Positions 14,500 through 22,366 of a stretch of DNA of 22,795 bases are shown piece after piece (positions within the stretch are counted from its first letter, which is position 1; every line of letters starts with the position of its first letter). Where the stretch lies: contig JAFLCF010000054.1 of NCBI GenBank assembly GCA_017303735.1, positions 1 through 22,795 on the forward strand, written 5' to 3'. The stretch is from Anaerolineae bacterium. GTDB taxonomy: Bacteria; Chloroflexota; Anaerolineae; Anaerolineales; Villigracilaceae. Under the pieces are notes generated by a model, which was not told the origin of the DNA, searched no databases, and saw only the letters and a program-made list of their open reading frames with translations. A program made the translations under genes and the position numbers.

Positions 14500-17031
14500 T
14501 TAACCTAATCCATACTCACTGGGATGTGGGAGCTTAACACCTGCTGCTCCAAGTTCCCATAATACTTGGAAGGTCGCTTCCCGCAGTTCGGGGTCGTCCT
14601 TGTACATGGCTTCATACAGTTGTTTGAGCACCACATCTTGCGGCGTGAACTTTAGAAATGGCAGTGCAGCAAGGCGGACTTCAGGCGTTTCATCTTTTAG
14701 CGCCATCAGCAGAATATCGGTGGCAGGCACGCCCGGAGAAATCCCTACGCCTTTTTTGGCGGCAAACTCGATCAACCAGGGAGTTTCATGTGGCGCTTTG
14801 GGGAGCACTGGCGAGAAGGCATCAATGCGGCTGCGCATGTCCAACACTTCGGTGGCGGCATTGCGGACAACCCATTGCTCGTCTTCGATCTGTACTTTCT
14901 TTAATAGGTCAGTTGCCCATGGTTCTTCCACGCGCCCGAGTCCATAAATGACTGCGCGACGCAGAAGGATATCGTTGATGGTGATTCCGTCGCGCAGCAT
15001 GGCATGACCTTCTTTGGGGTCGTTGGCAAGCGCTTCTCCTGCAGCACGGCGAATATCTTCCTCTCCATTGAGCAATGCCTGGGCGGCGATCTCAAGGGAT
15101 TCATTTGAATTGATGGCAGCCAATGCCATGCAGGCTGCGCGTTTTACCGCAAGGCTGGGTGCGTTCAACGCGCCTTCAAGAATTTTTAACGATTTCCCAT
15201 CACGCACTGCACCCACACCAAGAATGGCAAGATGAGCCAGTTCGAGAGAATTTGAAATTGCAAATTGACGGAATAGGGTTGCGGCACTGGGGTCGTTGCT
15301 ATAAACGAATGCAGCCATGGCTTGCGCACGCAGGCTGAGAGGCAGTCCTTCCATTTGAAGGATGGCAGCCAGGGTGCCGAACATCTTTCCACGCCACGGG
15401 GCATTGCGAGGGGCATCTCGCAGCCAGCGAGCTGCGGCGAATAAAGGTCTGTGCATGGGCAGGCGTGAGAATTCGAGTAGAGCCTGCACCAAACGGCTTG
15501 CATCACTTTGCGCGGCAATGAACCGCATGGTTAGATATTTCCCCGACCAATCAGGTTGGTTGAGGAGGGTTTCTTCTGCATTGTAGGTTGCCATGGCGCG
15601 CCCGGCAAGATACCCAGTGATGACAGGATGGGTAAAGCGCATACGGTTATTTGAATGGGAAACCAGCAAACCACTGGCAACCATTTTTCCGAGCAGACCA
15701 GAAGTGGGCGTGGAGACTTTTTCCACTTTTTTGCCCTTCTTGGGCTTGGAGTTTTCCTGCGCCTCCGCCTCCGGACTTTCAACGGATTCGCCTTCCGGGG
15801 TCGTTTCTACCACTTCAAACGATTTGACCCATTCACGTGCCTTGCGTGGGTCGAATAATGGGGTGGCACTGGTTGTCACCTGCATGGCAAGAGTTTCCAA
15901 TGCGGCGAGAGGAGTGTTGGCGGGTGCAAGCCGGCGAATATGAGTGGCGATCGCTTCCAACACATGCGGACCCAAACTATCGCCTGCATACGCGCCCCAG
16001 ATTTTCAGCGTCAACTCGAAGGGAGATAAATTCAACGACTCAGAACCCAGCCACGAGTTAATAAGAAGCGGGTCTGCTTGTTCTGGTCCATTTTGTGCCC
16101 AGGCTTCCATGGCAACGGTGCGAGCCCAGAGGTCTCCCCATTGTTCAACGAATTTTTTGTTATTTTGTTCTGTCCAGGTGGATATTGTGAGCGGTATGAA
16201 GCCAAGAGAGATCAAGCCATCCAGATACTCAGGCGCACCTGTGGTCACAATGCGAACATTTGGATGGGCTTTCAAAAGTAATTTGAAGAAGTCTGAGACA
16301 AGCACCTGCTCTTCGGGAGTGACTTCATCATAGCCATCCACTAACAAAAGCGCCTGACCACTCTTGAACACGGATTGTACGAAGGATGGAATTTTATTGA
16401 CGTCGAAGATCGGTGCATTTTCAGAAGCAGCATCCACGATCACATTGAGGATGTTTTTCGGGTCAGATGCAGACAGGTTGAGATCGGCAACATGAAAATG
16501 GAATGGAACATGTTCTTGCAGGGCGCCCAACGCTTCACTCCGATTTGCGGCAAGACTGGCGAGATGCGCCAATGCAACGGTTTTCCCCGTCCCTGGCTGC
16601 CCAATGATAACAATGTTTGTATCGCCTGCTAACGCTTGCGGGAGGGTAAGCATGTGGGGTTGATAGATCGCAGCGATCTCGGGCCAGGCGGGCAGGTAGG
16701 GCAGAGTTTGGGTAACCACATCTTCAAAGCGCGGCGGGACACCCGGTTCAACCGGTGCAGGCGGAGTTAGAACTTTGGGTTCTTGTAATATTTCATCGAG
16801 CGCAAAGAGTTGCGCGGCGATATGCATCCCCTGGGCACGGCGCAGGGTGAGGCGGCGATGGTTTTCTTCGACAGAACTGGATTTTCGGGTTTGGGCTTGT
16901 TCGCGCTGTTCCTTCAAACTTTGGCGAATTTCATTAAATAGCGGGCGGGCACGGCTGACGAGGAACCAGATCACCGTGGCACTTGCAAAACCTGCGAGAA
17001 ACGAAATAGGATCGATAAAGTTTAGGATCAT
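14500..17031 (-). CDS. Membrane-anchored NACHT-type STAND ATPase with C-terminal HEAT repeats
   Basis: This 843-residue protein begins with a membrane segment (FLAGFASATVIWFLVS, residues 11-26) and a charged probable coiled coil (about 30-75). The NTPase domain has Walker A GQPGTGKT (144-151) and Walker B LLLVDGYDEV (228-237), the NACHT form with extra acidic residues. VRIVTTGAPEYLDGL (259-273) resembles sensor 1. A winged-helix-like block ends RMRFTHPVITGYLAGRAM (463-480), interrupted before it by an acidic then basic linker (about 410-442). From about 505 to 843 helical repeats of HEAT type follow. STAND ATPases act as ligand-triggered switches; the repeats probably sense the ligand. The ATG is 9 bases after the zinc-ribbon stop with no ribosome site, so coupling is likely. 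Signal and effector are unknown; immunity or signalling roles are possible but unproven. Confidence 0.88.
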   Translation of the reverse strand: MILNFIDPISFLAGFASATVIWFLVSRARPLFNEIRQSLKEQREQAQTRKSSSVEENHRRLTLRRAQGMHIAAQLFALDEILQEPKVLTPPAPVEPGVPPRFEDVVTQTLPYLPAWPEIAAIYQPHMLTLPQALAGDTNIVIIGQPGTGKTVALAHLASLAANRSEALGALQEHVPFHFHVADLNLSASDPKNILNVIVDAASENAPIFDVNKIPSFVQSVFKSGQALLLVDGYDEVTPEEQVLVSDFFKLLLKAHPNVRIVTTGAPEYLDGLISLGFIPLTISTWTEQNNKKFVEQWGDLWARTVAMEAWAQNGPEQADPLLINSWLGSESLNLSPFELTLKIWGAYAGDSLGPHVLEAIATHIRRLAPANTPLAALETLAMQVTTSATPLFDPRKAREWVKSFEVVETTPEGESVESPEAEAQENSKPKKGKKVEKVSTPTSGLLGKMVASGLLVSHSNNRMRFTHPVITGYLAGRAMATYNAEETLLNQPDWSGKYLTMRFIAAQSDASRLVQALLEFSRLPMHRPLFAAARWLRDAPRNAPWRGKMFGTLAAILQMEGLPLSLRAQAMAAFVYSNDPSAATLFRQFAISNSLELAHLAILGVGAVRDGKSLKILEGALNAPSLAVKRAACMALAAINSNESLEIAAQALLNGEEDIRRAAGEALANDPKEGHAMLRDGITINDILLRRAVIYGLGRVEEPWATDLLKKVQIEDEQWVVRNAATEVLDMRSRIDAFSPVLPKAPHETPWLIEFAAKKGVGISPGVPATDILLMALKDETPEVRLAALPFLKFTPQDVVLKQLYEAMYKDDPELREATFQVLWELGAAGVKLPHPSEYGLG

Positions 17032-17040
17032 GAAAGTTTT

Positions 17041-17739
17041 TTAGTTTGCAAAAAGGATGCGCCCGCATGAGGGGCAGTATGCCAGCTTTTGGGAGCGGGC
17101 ACTTTGCTGTAGTGCTGCGTTTAGGGTTGTGCCGCAAGAGGCGCAGGCACCGTCTTCCACTTCTGTAACGGCTATGCCGCGCTTTTGTTTACGAAGGTCT
17201 TCATACGATGCGAGCAATGCAACGTCTATGGGGGCAATCGAGGCTTCACGTTCCTGCCCGAAGCTTTCCATTTGTTTTGTTAACTCGTTTTTTTCATCGA
17301 TCAGTTTTTTGTGTTCGTTTCCCAAACGTGCTTGAATGAGCTCGAGGTTCGTTTTGCATTTTTCCAATTCGGCTCCTGCATTTTCGGAAACCAGCATGGC
17401 TTCAAGTTCGCGTTCTTCAAGCGTAAGCAGGTGCTTTTTGAGAGAAACGATGTCTTTTTGGAGGTCCTGAAGTTCCTTGGGGTTCTTTACATTGCCGCCA
17501 TATAAACTTGATTCAGCTTGTTCGATCTTAATTTTCAAGCCGTTTACCTCGGCTTCAGCGTTTTTCATGGCATTCAAGGCGCGTAGGTTGGAATCTTTCG
17601 CTGCATCAAAAAGAGTTTGTGCGTTTTTCAGGTCTTTGTCATTTTCGAGTGTCTTTTGAATGACGTCCAATCGCGCAATGGCACGGTCAATTTGGCGGTC
17701 CACTTGCTGTAGTCGGAATAATCCCAGCGATGCGCTCAT
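17041..17739 (-). CDS. Coiled-coil C4 zinc-ribbon protein (CdsZ/CT398-like)
   Basis: This 232-residue protein has a long helical hairpin (about residues 5-180, rich in Lys, Glu and Leu), a conserved turn SSLYGGNVKNPKELQDLQ (78-95) and a C-terminal zinc ribbon with Cys199, Cys202, Cys222 and Cys225 (CASC and CPSC). The fold is that of the CT398/CdsZ (zf-RING_7) family, widely conserved but poorly understood; it is thought to bind nucleic acid or protein partners. It is the first gene of the co-directional run. The start at 17739 lies 7 bases after a TATAAT and has no ribosome site, suggesting a leaderless mRNA. The NACHT ATPase follows after 9 bases. Confidence 0.9.
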   Translation of the reverse strand: MSASLGLFRLQQVDRQIDRAIARLDVIQKTLENDKDLKNAQTLFDAAKDSNLRALNAMKNAEAEVNGLKIKIEQAESSLYGGNVKNPKELQDLQKDIVSLKKHLLTLEERELEAMLVSENAGAELEKCKTNLELIQARLGNEHKKLIDEKNELTKQMESFGQEREASIAPIDVALLASYEDLRKQKRGIAVTEVEDGACASCGTTLNAALQQSARSQKLAYCPSCGRILFAN

Positions 17740-17746
17740 GGGTTGA

Positions 17747-17752
17747 ATTATA
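17747..17752 (-). promoter_or_regulatory. -10 element for the zinc-ribbon/NACHT/F420 gene run
   Basis: On the minus strand 17752-17747 reads TATAAT, with only 7 bases before the ATG at 17739. The expected transcription start coincides with the ATG. No clear -35 hexamer lies 16-18 bp upstream. The terminator of the previous gene lies 19 bp away, making this a likely boundary between units. Confidence 0.5.
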
Positions 17753-17764
17753 TACGAAGTGGGA

Positions 17765-17795
17765 AAAAATAACCCGTTTTCAACGAAAACGGGTT
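17765..17795 (-). terminator. Strong terminator after the serine-hydrolase gene
   Basis: On the minus strand AACCCGTTTTC (17795-17785) pairs perfectly with GAAAACGGGTT (17781-17771) around a 3-base loop, followed by ATTTTTT. It begins 6 bases after the stop at 17802. Confidence 0.9.
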
Positions 17796-17801
17796 GCTTG
17801 G

Positions 17802-19292
17802 TTATTGAACTGAAATGTTGAAGAAGTTATAAACGGCTTGAGTCAGGTTTACGACGAGGGGATTGGTGACGTCCCAGACATTTTGTACGGGGTGGTAGGT
17901 ATAAATGGATAGGACGAAATTCCCGCCGGGAGAGTAGACAATACCAACATCACTGATATCGTGCATCACACCGTCTCGTGAAAGAACAAATCCGTGTTTG
18001 TGGGGGACAAGTGTCCCATCTGGGACGCCGCCCTGAATGAGCGAGCCGAATTTGTCCAATGCCAGAAAATCAATGATAAGTTGACAAGTTTCAGGCGTCA
18101 CCTTGCCGGGGAATGCCGCCACGAGGGCGCCGCCTCCGCTTTGGACGCATTGATAAATATCCGCAAGCAATAATCCCATTTCGGAAGGTGTTGTTTGAGA
18201 ATATGGATCGGGATCGGTAAATACATCGGGGCGTGAGTTGCCGGGAGTGATTCGCCCTGGCAGCAGATTGGGTGCGCCAAGGAAGAACATACCGCTGATA
18301 TAGGTGCTATTCAGGCCAATGGCTTCCATATTCTGGGTGACGATAATGGGACCATTGTTCGAGTCGATGCGTTCTAGGATCAGATCGGTCGCTGAGTTAT
18401 CAGATACGCGGAAGACGCGAGTAATGGCTTCGGTGGTTTGCGCGTCGATATTCGTCCCATAATTAACAAGATAAGAGGTCAGGATCGGAACCTTGATCGT
18501 GCTGGATGCGGTAAAGGCGATATCTGGCTCGGTAGTTATCTCTTGTTTGTTGTTTATTGCAAAGTGGATCTCCTGCCCGGTTTGCAGATCCATCATATAG
18601 AAGCCGATCAAACCGTCGAAGTTAGAAGTTGTTACGATCTGCTTTAGCAGAATTTCAAGGTTTTCGATGGTGGGACGTGTGATAGTGGTTTCGGTAAACG
18701 TTAGGGCAACGGAGCGGTTCGACTGAGACCGTAAGGCATTGGTGATGATCGCCACAGCGCGGTCAAGGTCAAGAGTCTGCCCGGGAGCGCCGGGCAGGAA
18801 TGAGGTCCCGCCAGGAACCGGTTGGGCAGGAGCGGGGGGCGTATCATACCGGGATGCAATTTCGTTCTGAAGGAATTCACGCAGGCGTTCTTCTGAAATG
18901 GTCGCACTTAGCGGGATTTGCGATTCGGGCGGGGTGCGGTTCCAGAGGAAATCCCAAAACCCTCCCCAGAAGGAACCGCCCGTACGGGTGAGGTCTGCGG
19001 CGGCAAGCATTGTTTCGATATCAATTGAAAAGCCGACTGCGCCAGGGTCAATGTGAAAAACGGCTTCGTTATATTTCACTTCGACCGGAGAAGTGTAGAC
19101 TTCAAGCAGGCGTTGAGAAGCTTCAGCAGGAGACAGTCCATCAACGGGGACGCCGGCAATGGTCATACCGGCTGGATAGCCAGTGCGCTGGCGGCTGTAT
19201 GTGATCAGCGAGACGACTGTCAATACGAATGCCCCGATGAGGAAGAGGATGGAAACACCCCGAAGGATGGTATTTGTGTTGCGGTTTCTCAC
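17802..19292 (-). CDS. Membrane-anchored class A beta-lactamase-like serine hydrolase with VanW-type N-terminal domain
   Basis: This 496-residue protein has an N-terminal membrane anchor (about residues 13-31) with no cleavage site evident. Residues 40-205 (MTIAGVPVDGLSPAEASQRL onward) resemble the PG-binding-4 domain found in VanW-like cell-wall proteins. The catalytic domain (about 215-496) carries SxxK (Ser264, Lys267 in FTASSTIKVP), SDN (297-299), a Glu in TTPSEMG (about 371), and KHG (432-434) in place of KTG. It should act on the outer face, on peptidoglycan peptides or beta-lactams; a housekeeping carboxypeptidase-like role is as likely as resistance. The start is GTG at 19292 with GGAGG 12 bases upstream. 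An ATG next to that site opens a 4-codon frame whose TGA overlaps the GTG, a possible leader. Confidence 0.88.
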   Translation of the reverse strand: MRNRNTNTILRGVSILFLIGAFVLTVVSLITYSRQRTGYPAGMTIAGVPVDGLSPAEASQRLLEVYTSPVEVKYNEAVFHIDPGAVGFSIDIETMLAAADLTRTGGSFWGGFWDFLWNRTPPESQIPLSATISEERLREFLQNEIASRYDTPPAPAQPVPGGTSFLPGAPGQTLDLDRAVAIITNALRSQSNRSVALTFTETTITRPTIENLEILLKQIVTTSNFDGLIGFYMMDLQTGQEIHFAINNKQEITTEPDIAFTASSTIKVPILTSYLVNYGTNIDAQTTEAITRVFRVSDNSATDLILERIDSNNGPIIVTQNMEAIGLNSTYISGMFFLGAPNLLPGRITPGNSRPDVFTDPDPYSQTTPSEMGLLLADIYQCVQSGGGALVAAFPGKVTPETCQLIIDFLALDKFGSLIQGGVPDGTLVPHKHGFVLSRDGVMHDISDVGIVYSPGGNFVLSIYTYHPVQNVWDVTNPLVVNLTQAVYNFFNISVQ

Positions 19293-19418
19293 GAGTTAAG
19301 CATGCCTCCAAATAGAATGATTCATGACAAAAATCACGGAAAAAGTATAACATACCGAAACTGGTGCCTTGTGCTAGAATAAGTTGGCATTAATCATTTT
19401 TCACAACAAAGGATGGAT

Positions 19419-20378
19419 ATGCTCCGTTCATTTTTCATATACCTTTCCAAAGCCGCTTGGGCGCAGAAGTTGATCACCGGCTGGAGCTTTTCGTGGCGGT
19501 TCGCCTCCCGTTTTGTGGCTGGCATCACACTTGCAGACGCCTTGCGTGTTGTCCGTGAATTAAATGCAAAAGGGATCAACGCCACGCTTGATCATTTGGG
19601 GGAACATACCAGCGCACCGGAAGAAGCACAACAGGCGGCGGAAAACATTTATGCCACTCTGGATGCCATCGGGGCGGAGCCGACCTTGCGTTCGAACGTT
19701 TCCATTAAACTGACACAGATCGGCATGGGGCTGGATGAAAGCCTGTGCGCTGAAACCCTTGAACGGGTACTCGCCCGAGCCAAATCTGCGAAGACCTTTA
19801 TCCGTGTGGATATGGAAGACACGCCCTACACAGATAAGACCATCAACTTGCACTATGCCATGCGCGAAAAGGGATATGAGAATCATGGAATGGTGATCCA
19901 GGCATATCTTTTTCGCACTGAAGCGGACGTGCGCCGTATGCTGCAAGATGGCGTGCGAATTCGCAGTGTGAAAGGCGCGTACAACGAACCCCCTGATAAA
20001 GCTTTTCCTAAAAAAGCGGACGTGGATGCGAATTTTGACTTGATCACCAAGATCTTGCTGGATGCATCCTTGGCTCAAGGCTCCAAGTTGAGTGACGATG
20101 GACGCATTCCGCCCATCCCTGCAATTGCTACACACGATGAAAAACGTATTGCTTTCGCGAAAAGTTACGCCGAGAAAATCGGGCTGCCAAAGACGGGGTT
20201 GGAATTTCAGATGCTATATGGCATCCGCAGAGATTTGCAGGAATCTCTTGTGGCAGCGGGGTACCCCGTCCGGGTATACGTCCCATTTGGAACGCATTGG
20301 TATCCCTACTTTATGCGTCGTTTAGCAGAGCGACCAGCGAACATTTGGTTCTTTATATCGAATTTCTTCAAGGGATAA
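19419..20378 (+). CDS. Proline dehydrogenase (monofunctional)
   Basis: This 319-residue FAD enzyme oxidises proline to pyrroline-5-carboxylate and passes electrons to the quinone pool. Motifs run in family order: NVSIKLTQIG, TFIRVDMEDT, MVIQAYLFRTEADV, RSVKGAYNEP, AIATHDEKRI, EFQMLYGIRRDLQ and VYVPFGTHWYPYFMRRLAER. The last holds the substrate-binding Arg pair (RRLAER). Length matches short bacterial enzymes of the Thermus type, with no P5C dehydrogenase domain. The ATG at 19419 has AAAGG six bases upstream; an ATG six bases earlier (19413) abuts that site and is less likely. A strong terminator follows, so it is monocistronic. Menaquinone would be the natural acceptor. Confidence 0.95.
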   Translation: MLRSFFIYLSKAAWAQKLITGWSFSWRFASRFVAGITLADALRVVRELNAKGINATLDHLGEHTSAPEEAQQAAENIYATLDAIGAEPTLRSNVSIKLTQIGMGLDESLCAETLERVLARAKSAKTFIRVDMEDTPYTDKTINLHYAMREKGYENHGMVIQAYLFRTEADVRRMLQDGVRIRSVKGAYNEPPDKAFPKKADVDANFDLITKILLDASLAQGSKLSDDGRIPPIPAIATHDEKRIAFAKSYAEKIGLPKTGLEFQMLYGIRRDLQESLVAAGYPVRVYVPFGTHWYPYFMRRLAERPANIWFFISNFFKG

Positions 20379-20381
20379 GAC

Positions 20382-20418
20382 AAAAAGCGCGGAAGCCTAC
20401 AGGACTTCCGCGCTTTTT
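20382..20418 (+). terminator. Terminator after proline dehydrogenase
   Basis: AAAAAGCGCGGAAG (20382-20395) pairs perfectly with CTTCCGCGCTTTTT (20405-20418) around a 9-base loop: 14 bp, GC-rich, ending in T5. It begins 3 bases after the stop. The A-run on the other side makes it potentially bidirectional. Confidence 0.92.
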
Positions 20419-20440
20419 GTTATTAATGGGGTTTGTGCAA

Positions 20441-20510
20441 TGTCGTTCTGAGCAGAGCGAAGAACCTCTACGATTGTCCCAGAGACCCTTCGCTAACGCT
20501 CAGGGTGACA
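20441..20510. repeat. 70-bp imperfect palindromic intergenic repeat (REP/MITE-like)
   Basis: The ends TGTCGTTCTGAGC (20441-20453) and GCTCAGGGTGACA (20498-20510) are inverted repeats matching at 10 of 13 positions, and inside them AGCGAAG faces CTTCGCT. Very similar sequences (GTCATTCTGAGCG... CGCTCAGGGTGACA) are familiar to me from intergenic regions of many bacteria including Chloroflexi. It has no frame and no transposase. It lies in the 231-bp gap between the proline dehydrogenase gene and rfbF. Confidence 0.65.
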
Positions 20511-20569
20511 CGTTGGATGCATAAGCCCTGATTAACAATCTTGTAATAAGCCAATCCATAACCAGCATG

Positions 20570-20575
20570 TATAAT
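20570..20575 (+). promoter_or_regulatory. Probable -10 of the rfbF-rfbG-rfbH operon
   Basis: TATAAT lies 34 bases before the rfbF ATG, leaving room for a leader with AAAGGA about 11 bases from the start. No matching -35 is clear at 16-18 bp. Confidence 0.45.
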
Positions 20576-20609
20576 TTACCCATCTTCGATAGAAAGGATT
20601 TATTCTTTT

Positions 20610-21380
20610 ATGAAAGTTGCGATACTAGCTGGCGGGTTGGGGACACGATTGTCTGAAGAGACGGTTGTTAAGCCCAAACCGATGGTGGAACTTGGCGGGC
20701 GTCCCATCCTGTGGCACATCATGAAGATCTATGCTTCTTATGGTTACAAAGAGTTTGTGGTTGCACTTGGCTATAAAGGCGAACTTATAAAAGACTACTT
20801 CCTGAATTACCATCTGCGCTCCCGCAGCCTGACCGTCCAGTTGCGAACAGGCGGAGTGACCACGCACAGCATGGACGGCGAAGACTGGACTGTGCATCTA
20901 TTAGATACTGGCGCAGAAACCAATACAGGTGGGCGAGTGAAGCGTCTCTCTGAATTCATTGGCAACGAAACCTTTATGATGACGTATGGCGATGGTGTGA
21001 GTAATGTCAACATCCCCGCTTTGCTTGAGTTTCATAAAAAGCAGGCAAAGTTGGTCACGATGACCTCCGTCCGCCCGCCTGCGCGATTTGGACAAATGAT
21101 TATTGAAGACAATCTGGTAACGCAGTTCAAAGAAAAGCCTCAGCTAGGCGAAGGTTGGATCAACGGCGGATTCTTCGTCATTGAGCCGGAGGCGTGCAAG
21201 TACATCCCCGGTGACCAGACTGCCTGGGAGTTCGAGTCGCTGGAACATATTGCGGCAGATCGTCAACTCGCTGCGTATCAACATGAAGATTTCTGGCAGT
21301 GCATGGACACATTGCGGGATGTTCATAATCTCGAAAAACTCTGGCAGGAAGGAAATGCGCCATGGAAACTGTGGAGTTAA
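20610..21380 (+). CDS. rfbF: Glucose-1-phosphate cytidylyltransferase (RfbF)
   Basis: This 256-residue nucleotidyltransferase makes CDP-glucose from CTP and glucose-1-phosphate. [20 protein letters not shown] (residues 3-22) is the nucleotide-binding signature in the RfbF/AscA form, followed by [30 protein letters not shown] has the metal-binding Asp, and [14 protein letters not shown] and [10 protein letters not shown] are typical of the family. It is the first step of the CDP-6-deoxyhexose pathway. The next gene starts 19 bases before this one stops, so the three rfb genes form a tight operon. Confidence 0.95.
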   Translation: MKVAILAGGLGTRLSEETVVKPKPMVELGGRPILWHIMKIYASYGYKEFVVALGYKGELIKDYFLNYHLRSRSLTVQLRTGGVTTHSMDGEDWTVHLLDTGAETNTGGRVKRLSEFIGNETFMMTYGDGVSNVNIPALLEFHKKQAKLVTMTSVRPPARFGQMIIEDNLVTQFKEKPQLGEGWINGGFFVIEPEACKYIPGDQTAWEFESLEHIAADRQLAAYQHEDFWQCMDTLRDVHNLEKLWQEGNAPWKLWS

Positions 21381-22366
21381 ATCGCGCGTTCTGGCTTGAC
21401 CGTCCAACTTTTGTTACTGGTGGAACGGGACTGGTGGGTTCATGGCTTGTGAAACGACTCGTTGCAGCTGGCGCGGACGTGGTTTGCCTTGTGCGCGATT
21501 GGGTTCCACAAAGTGAACTGGTGCGGACAGGTTTGATCGAAAACGTGAAGGTCGTGCGCGGCGACATCCGTGACCGTGAAATTTTAGAGCGCACATTGGG
21601 CGAATTCGAAATAGATACGGTCATTCATCTTGCTGCTCAAACCATTGTGACCATCGCGAATCGCAACCCAGTCTCTACCTTTGAGACCAACATTGCTGGC
21701 ACATGGAATTTGCTCGAAGCCGCGCGCCGCAGCCCCAAAGTAAAACAGTTGGTCATGGCATCTTCCGATAAAGCCTATGGCGATCAGGAAATTTTGCCAT
21801 ATGATGAAAATACCCCACTTCAAGGGCAGCATCCTTATGATGTTAGCAAATCTGCGGCGGATTTGATCGCCTCGACCTACGCCAAGAGTTACGACCTGCC
21901 AGTTGCGATTACACGCTGCGGAAATTTTTACGGCGGCGGCGACTTGAATTGGAACCGCATCATCCCTGGCACCATCCGCTCCATCCTGCGCGGACAACGC
22001 CCCATCATCCGTTCCGACGGACAATACGTCCGCGATTATTTTTATGTAGAAGATGGCGCGGCGGCTTATATGCTTTTAGCTGAGCAGCTGGCAGCAAACC
22101 CAAGCCTCAAAGGCGAGTCGTTCAATTTTTCGAATGAAATTCAAGTTACGGTGCTGGAGATCGTCTCGAAGATACTGCGTCTGATGAACTCGAACCTCGA
22201 ACCGCAGGTCTTGAATGAAGCCTCGAATGAGATCCGCCACCAATACCTCAGCGCCGAAAAAGCACGCCGCATTTTGAATTGGCATCCATTATTCAATTTG
22301 GATCAAGCGTTATCGTCCACCATTGATTGGTATAAGGAATTTTTTACACATGAGCGAACGATCTGA
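21362..22366 (+). CDS. rfbG: CDP-glucose 4,6-dehydratase (RfbG)
   Basis: This 334-residue extended short-chain dehydrogenase converts CDP-glucose to CDP-4-keto-6-deoxyglucose. The NAD-binding loop is [10 protein letters not shown] (residues 19-28), [10 protein letters not shown] is the family form near 88-97, the catalytic Ser-Asp-Lys region is [10 protein letters not shown] (132-141) and the YxxxK pair is Tyr159/Lys163 (YDVSK). [20 protein letters not shown] and [14 protein letters not shown] are typical of RfbG rather than of dTDP-glucose dehydratases. The start at 21362 lies inside rfbF with AAGGA upstream. Slightly shorter than the usual 350-360 residues, but no domain is missing. Confidence 0.95.
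   Translation: METVELNRAFWLDRPTFVTGGTGLVGSWLVKRLVAAGADVVCLVRDWVPQSELVRTGLIENVKVVRGDIRDREILERTLGEFEIDTVIHLAAQTIVTIANRNPVSTFETNIAGTWNLLEAARRSPKVKQLVMASSDKAYGDQEILPYDENTPLQGQHPYDVSKSAADLIASTYAKSYDLPVAITRCGNFYGGGDLNWNRIIPGTIRSILRGQRPIIRSDGQYVRDYFYVEDGAAAYMLLAEQLAANPSLKGESFNFSNEIQVTVLEIVSKILRLMNSNLEPQVLNEASNEIRHQYLSAEKARRILNWHPLFNLDQALSSTIDWYKEFFTHERTI

Noticed and set aside
14500..17739. A complete anti-phage defence island around the NACHT ATPase.
   Set aside because: No nuclease, protease, cyclase, toxin or other defence-type gene is adjacent; neighbours are metabolic. A defence role for the single protein stays open but unsupported.
19560..20135. Open frame of 191 codons antisense to the proline dehydrogenase gene.
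   Set aside because: The sense strand encodes all family motifs of proline dehydrogenase; the antisense product has no family features.
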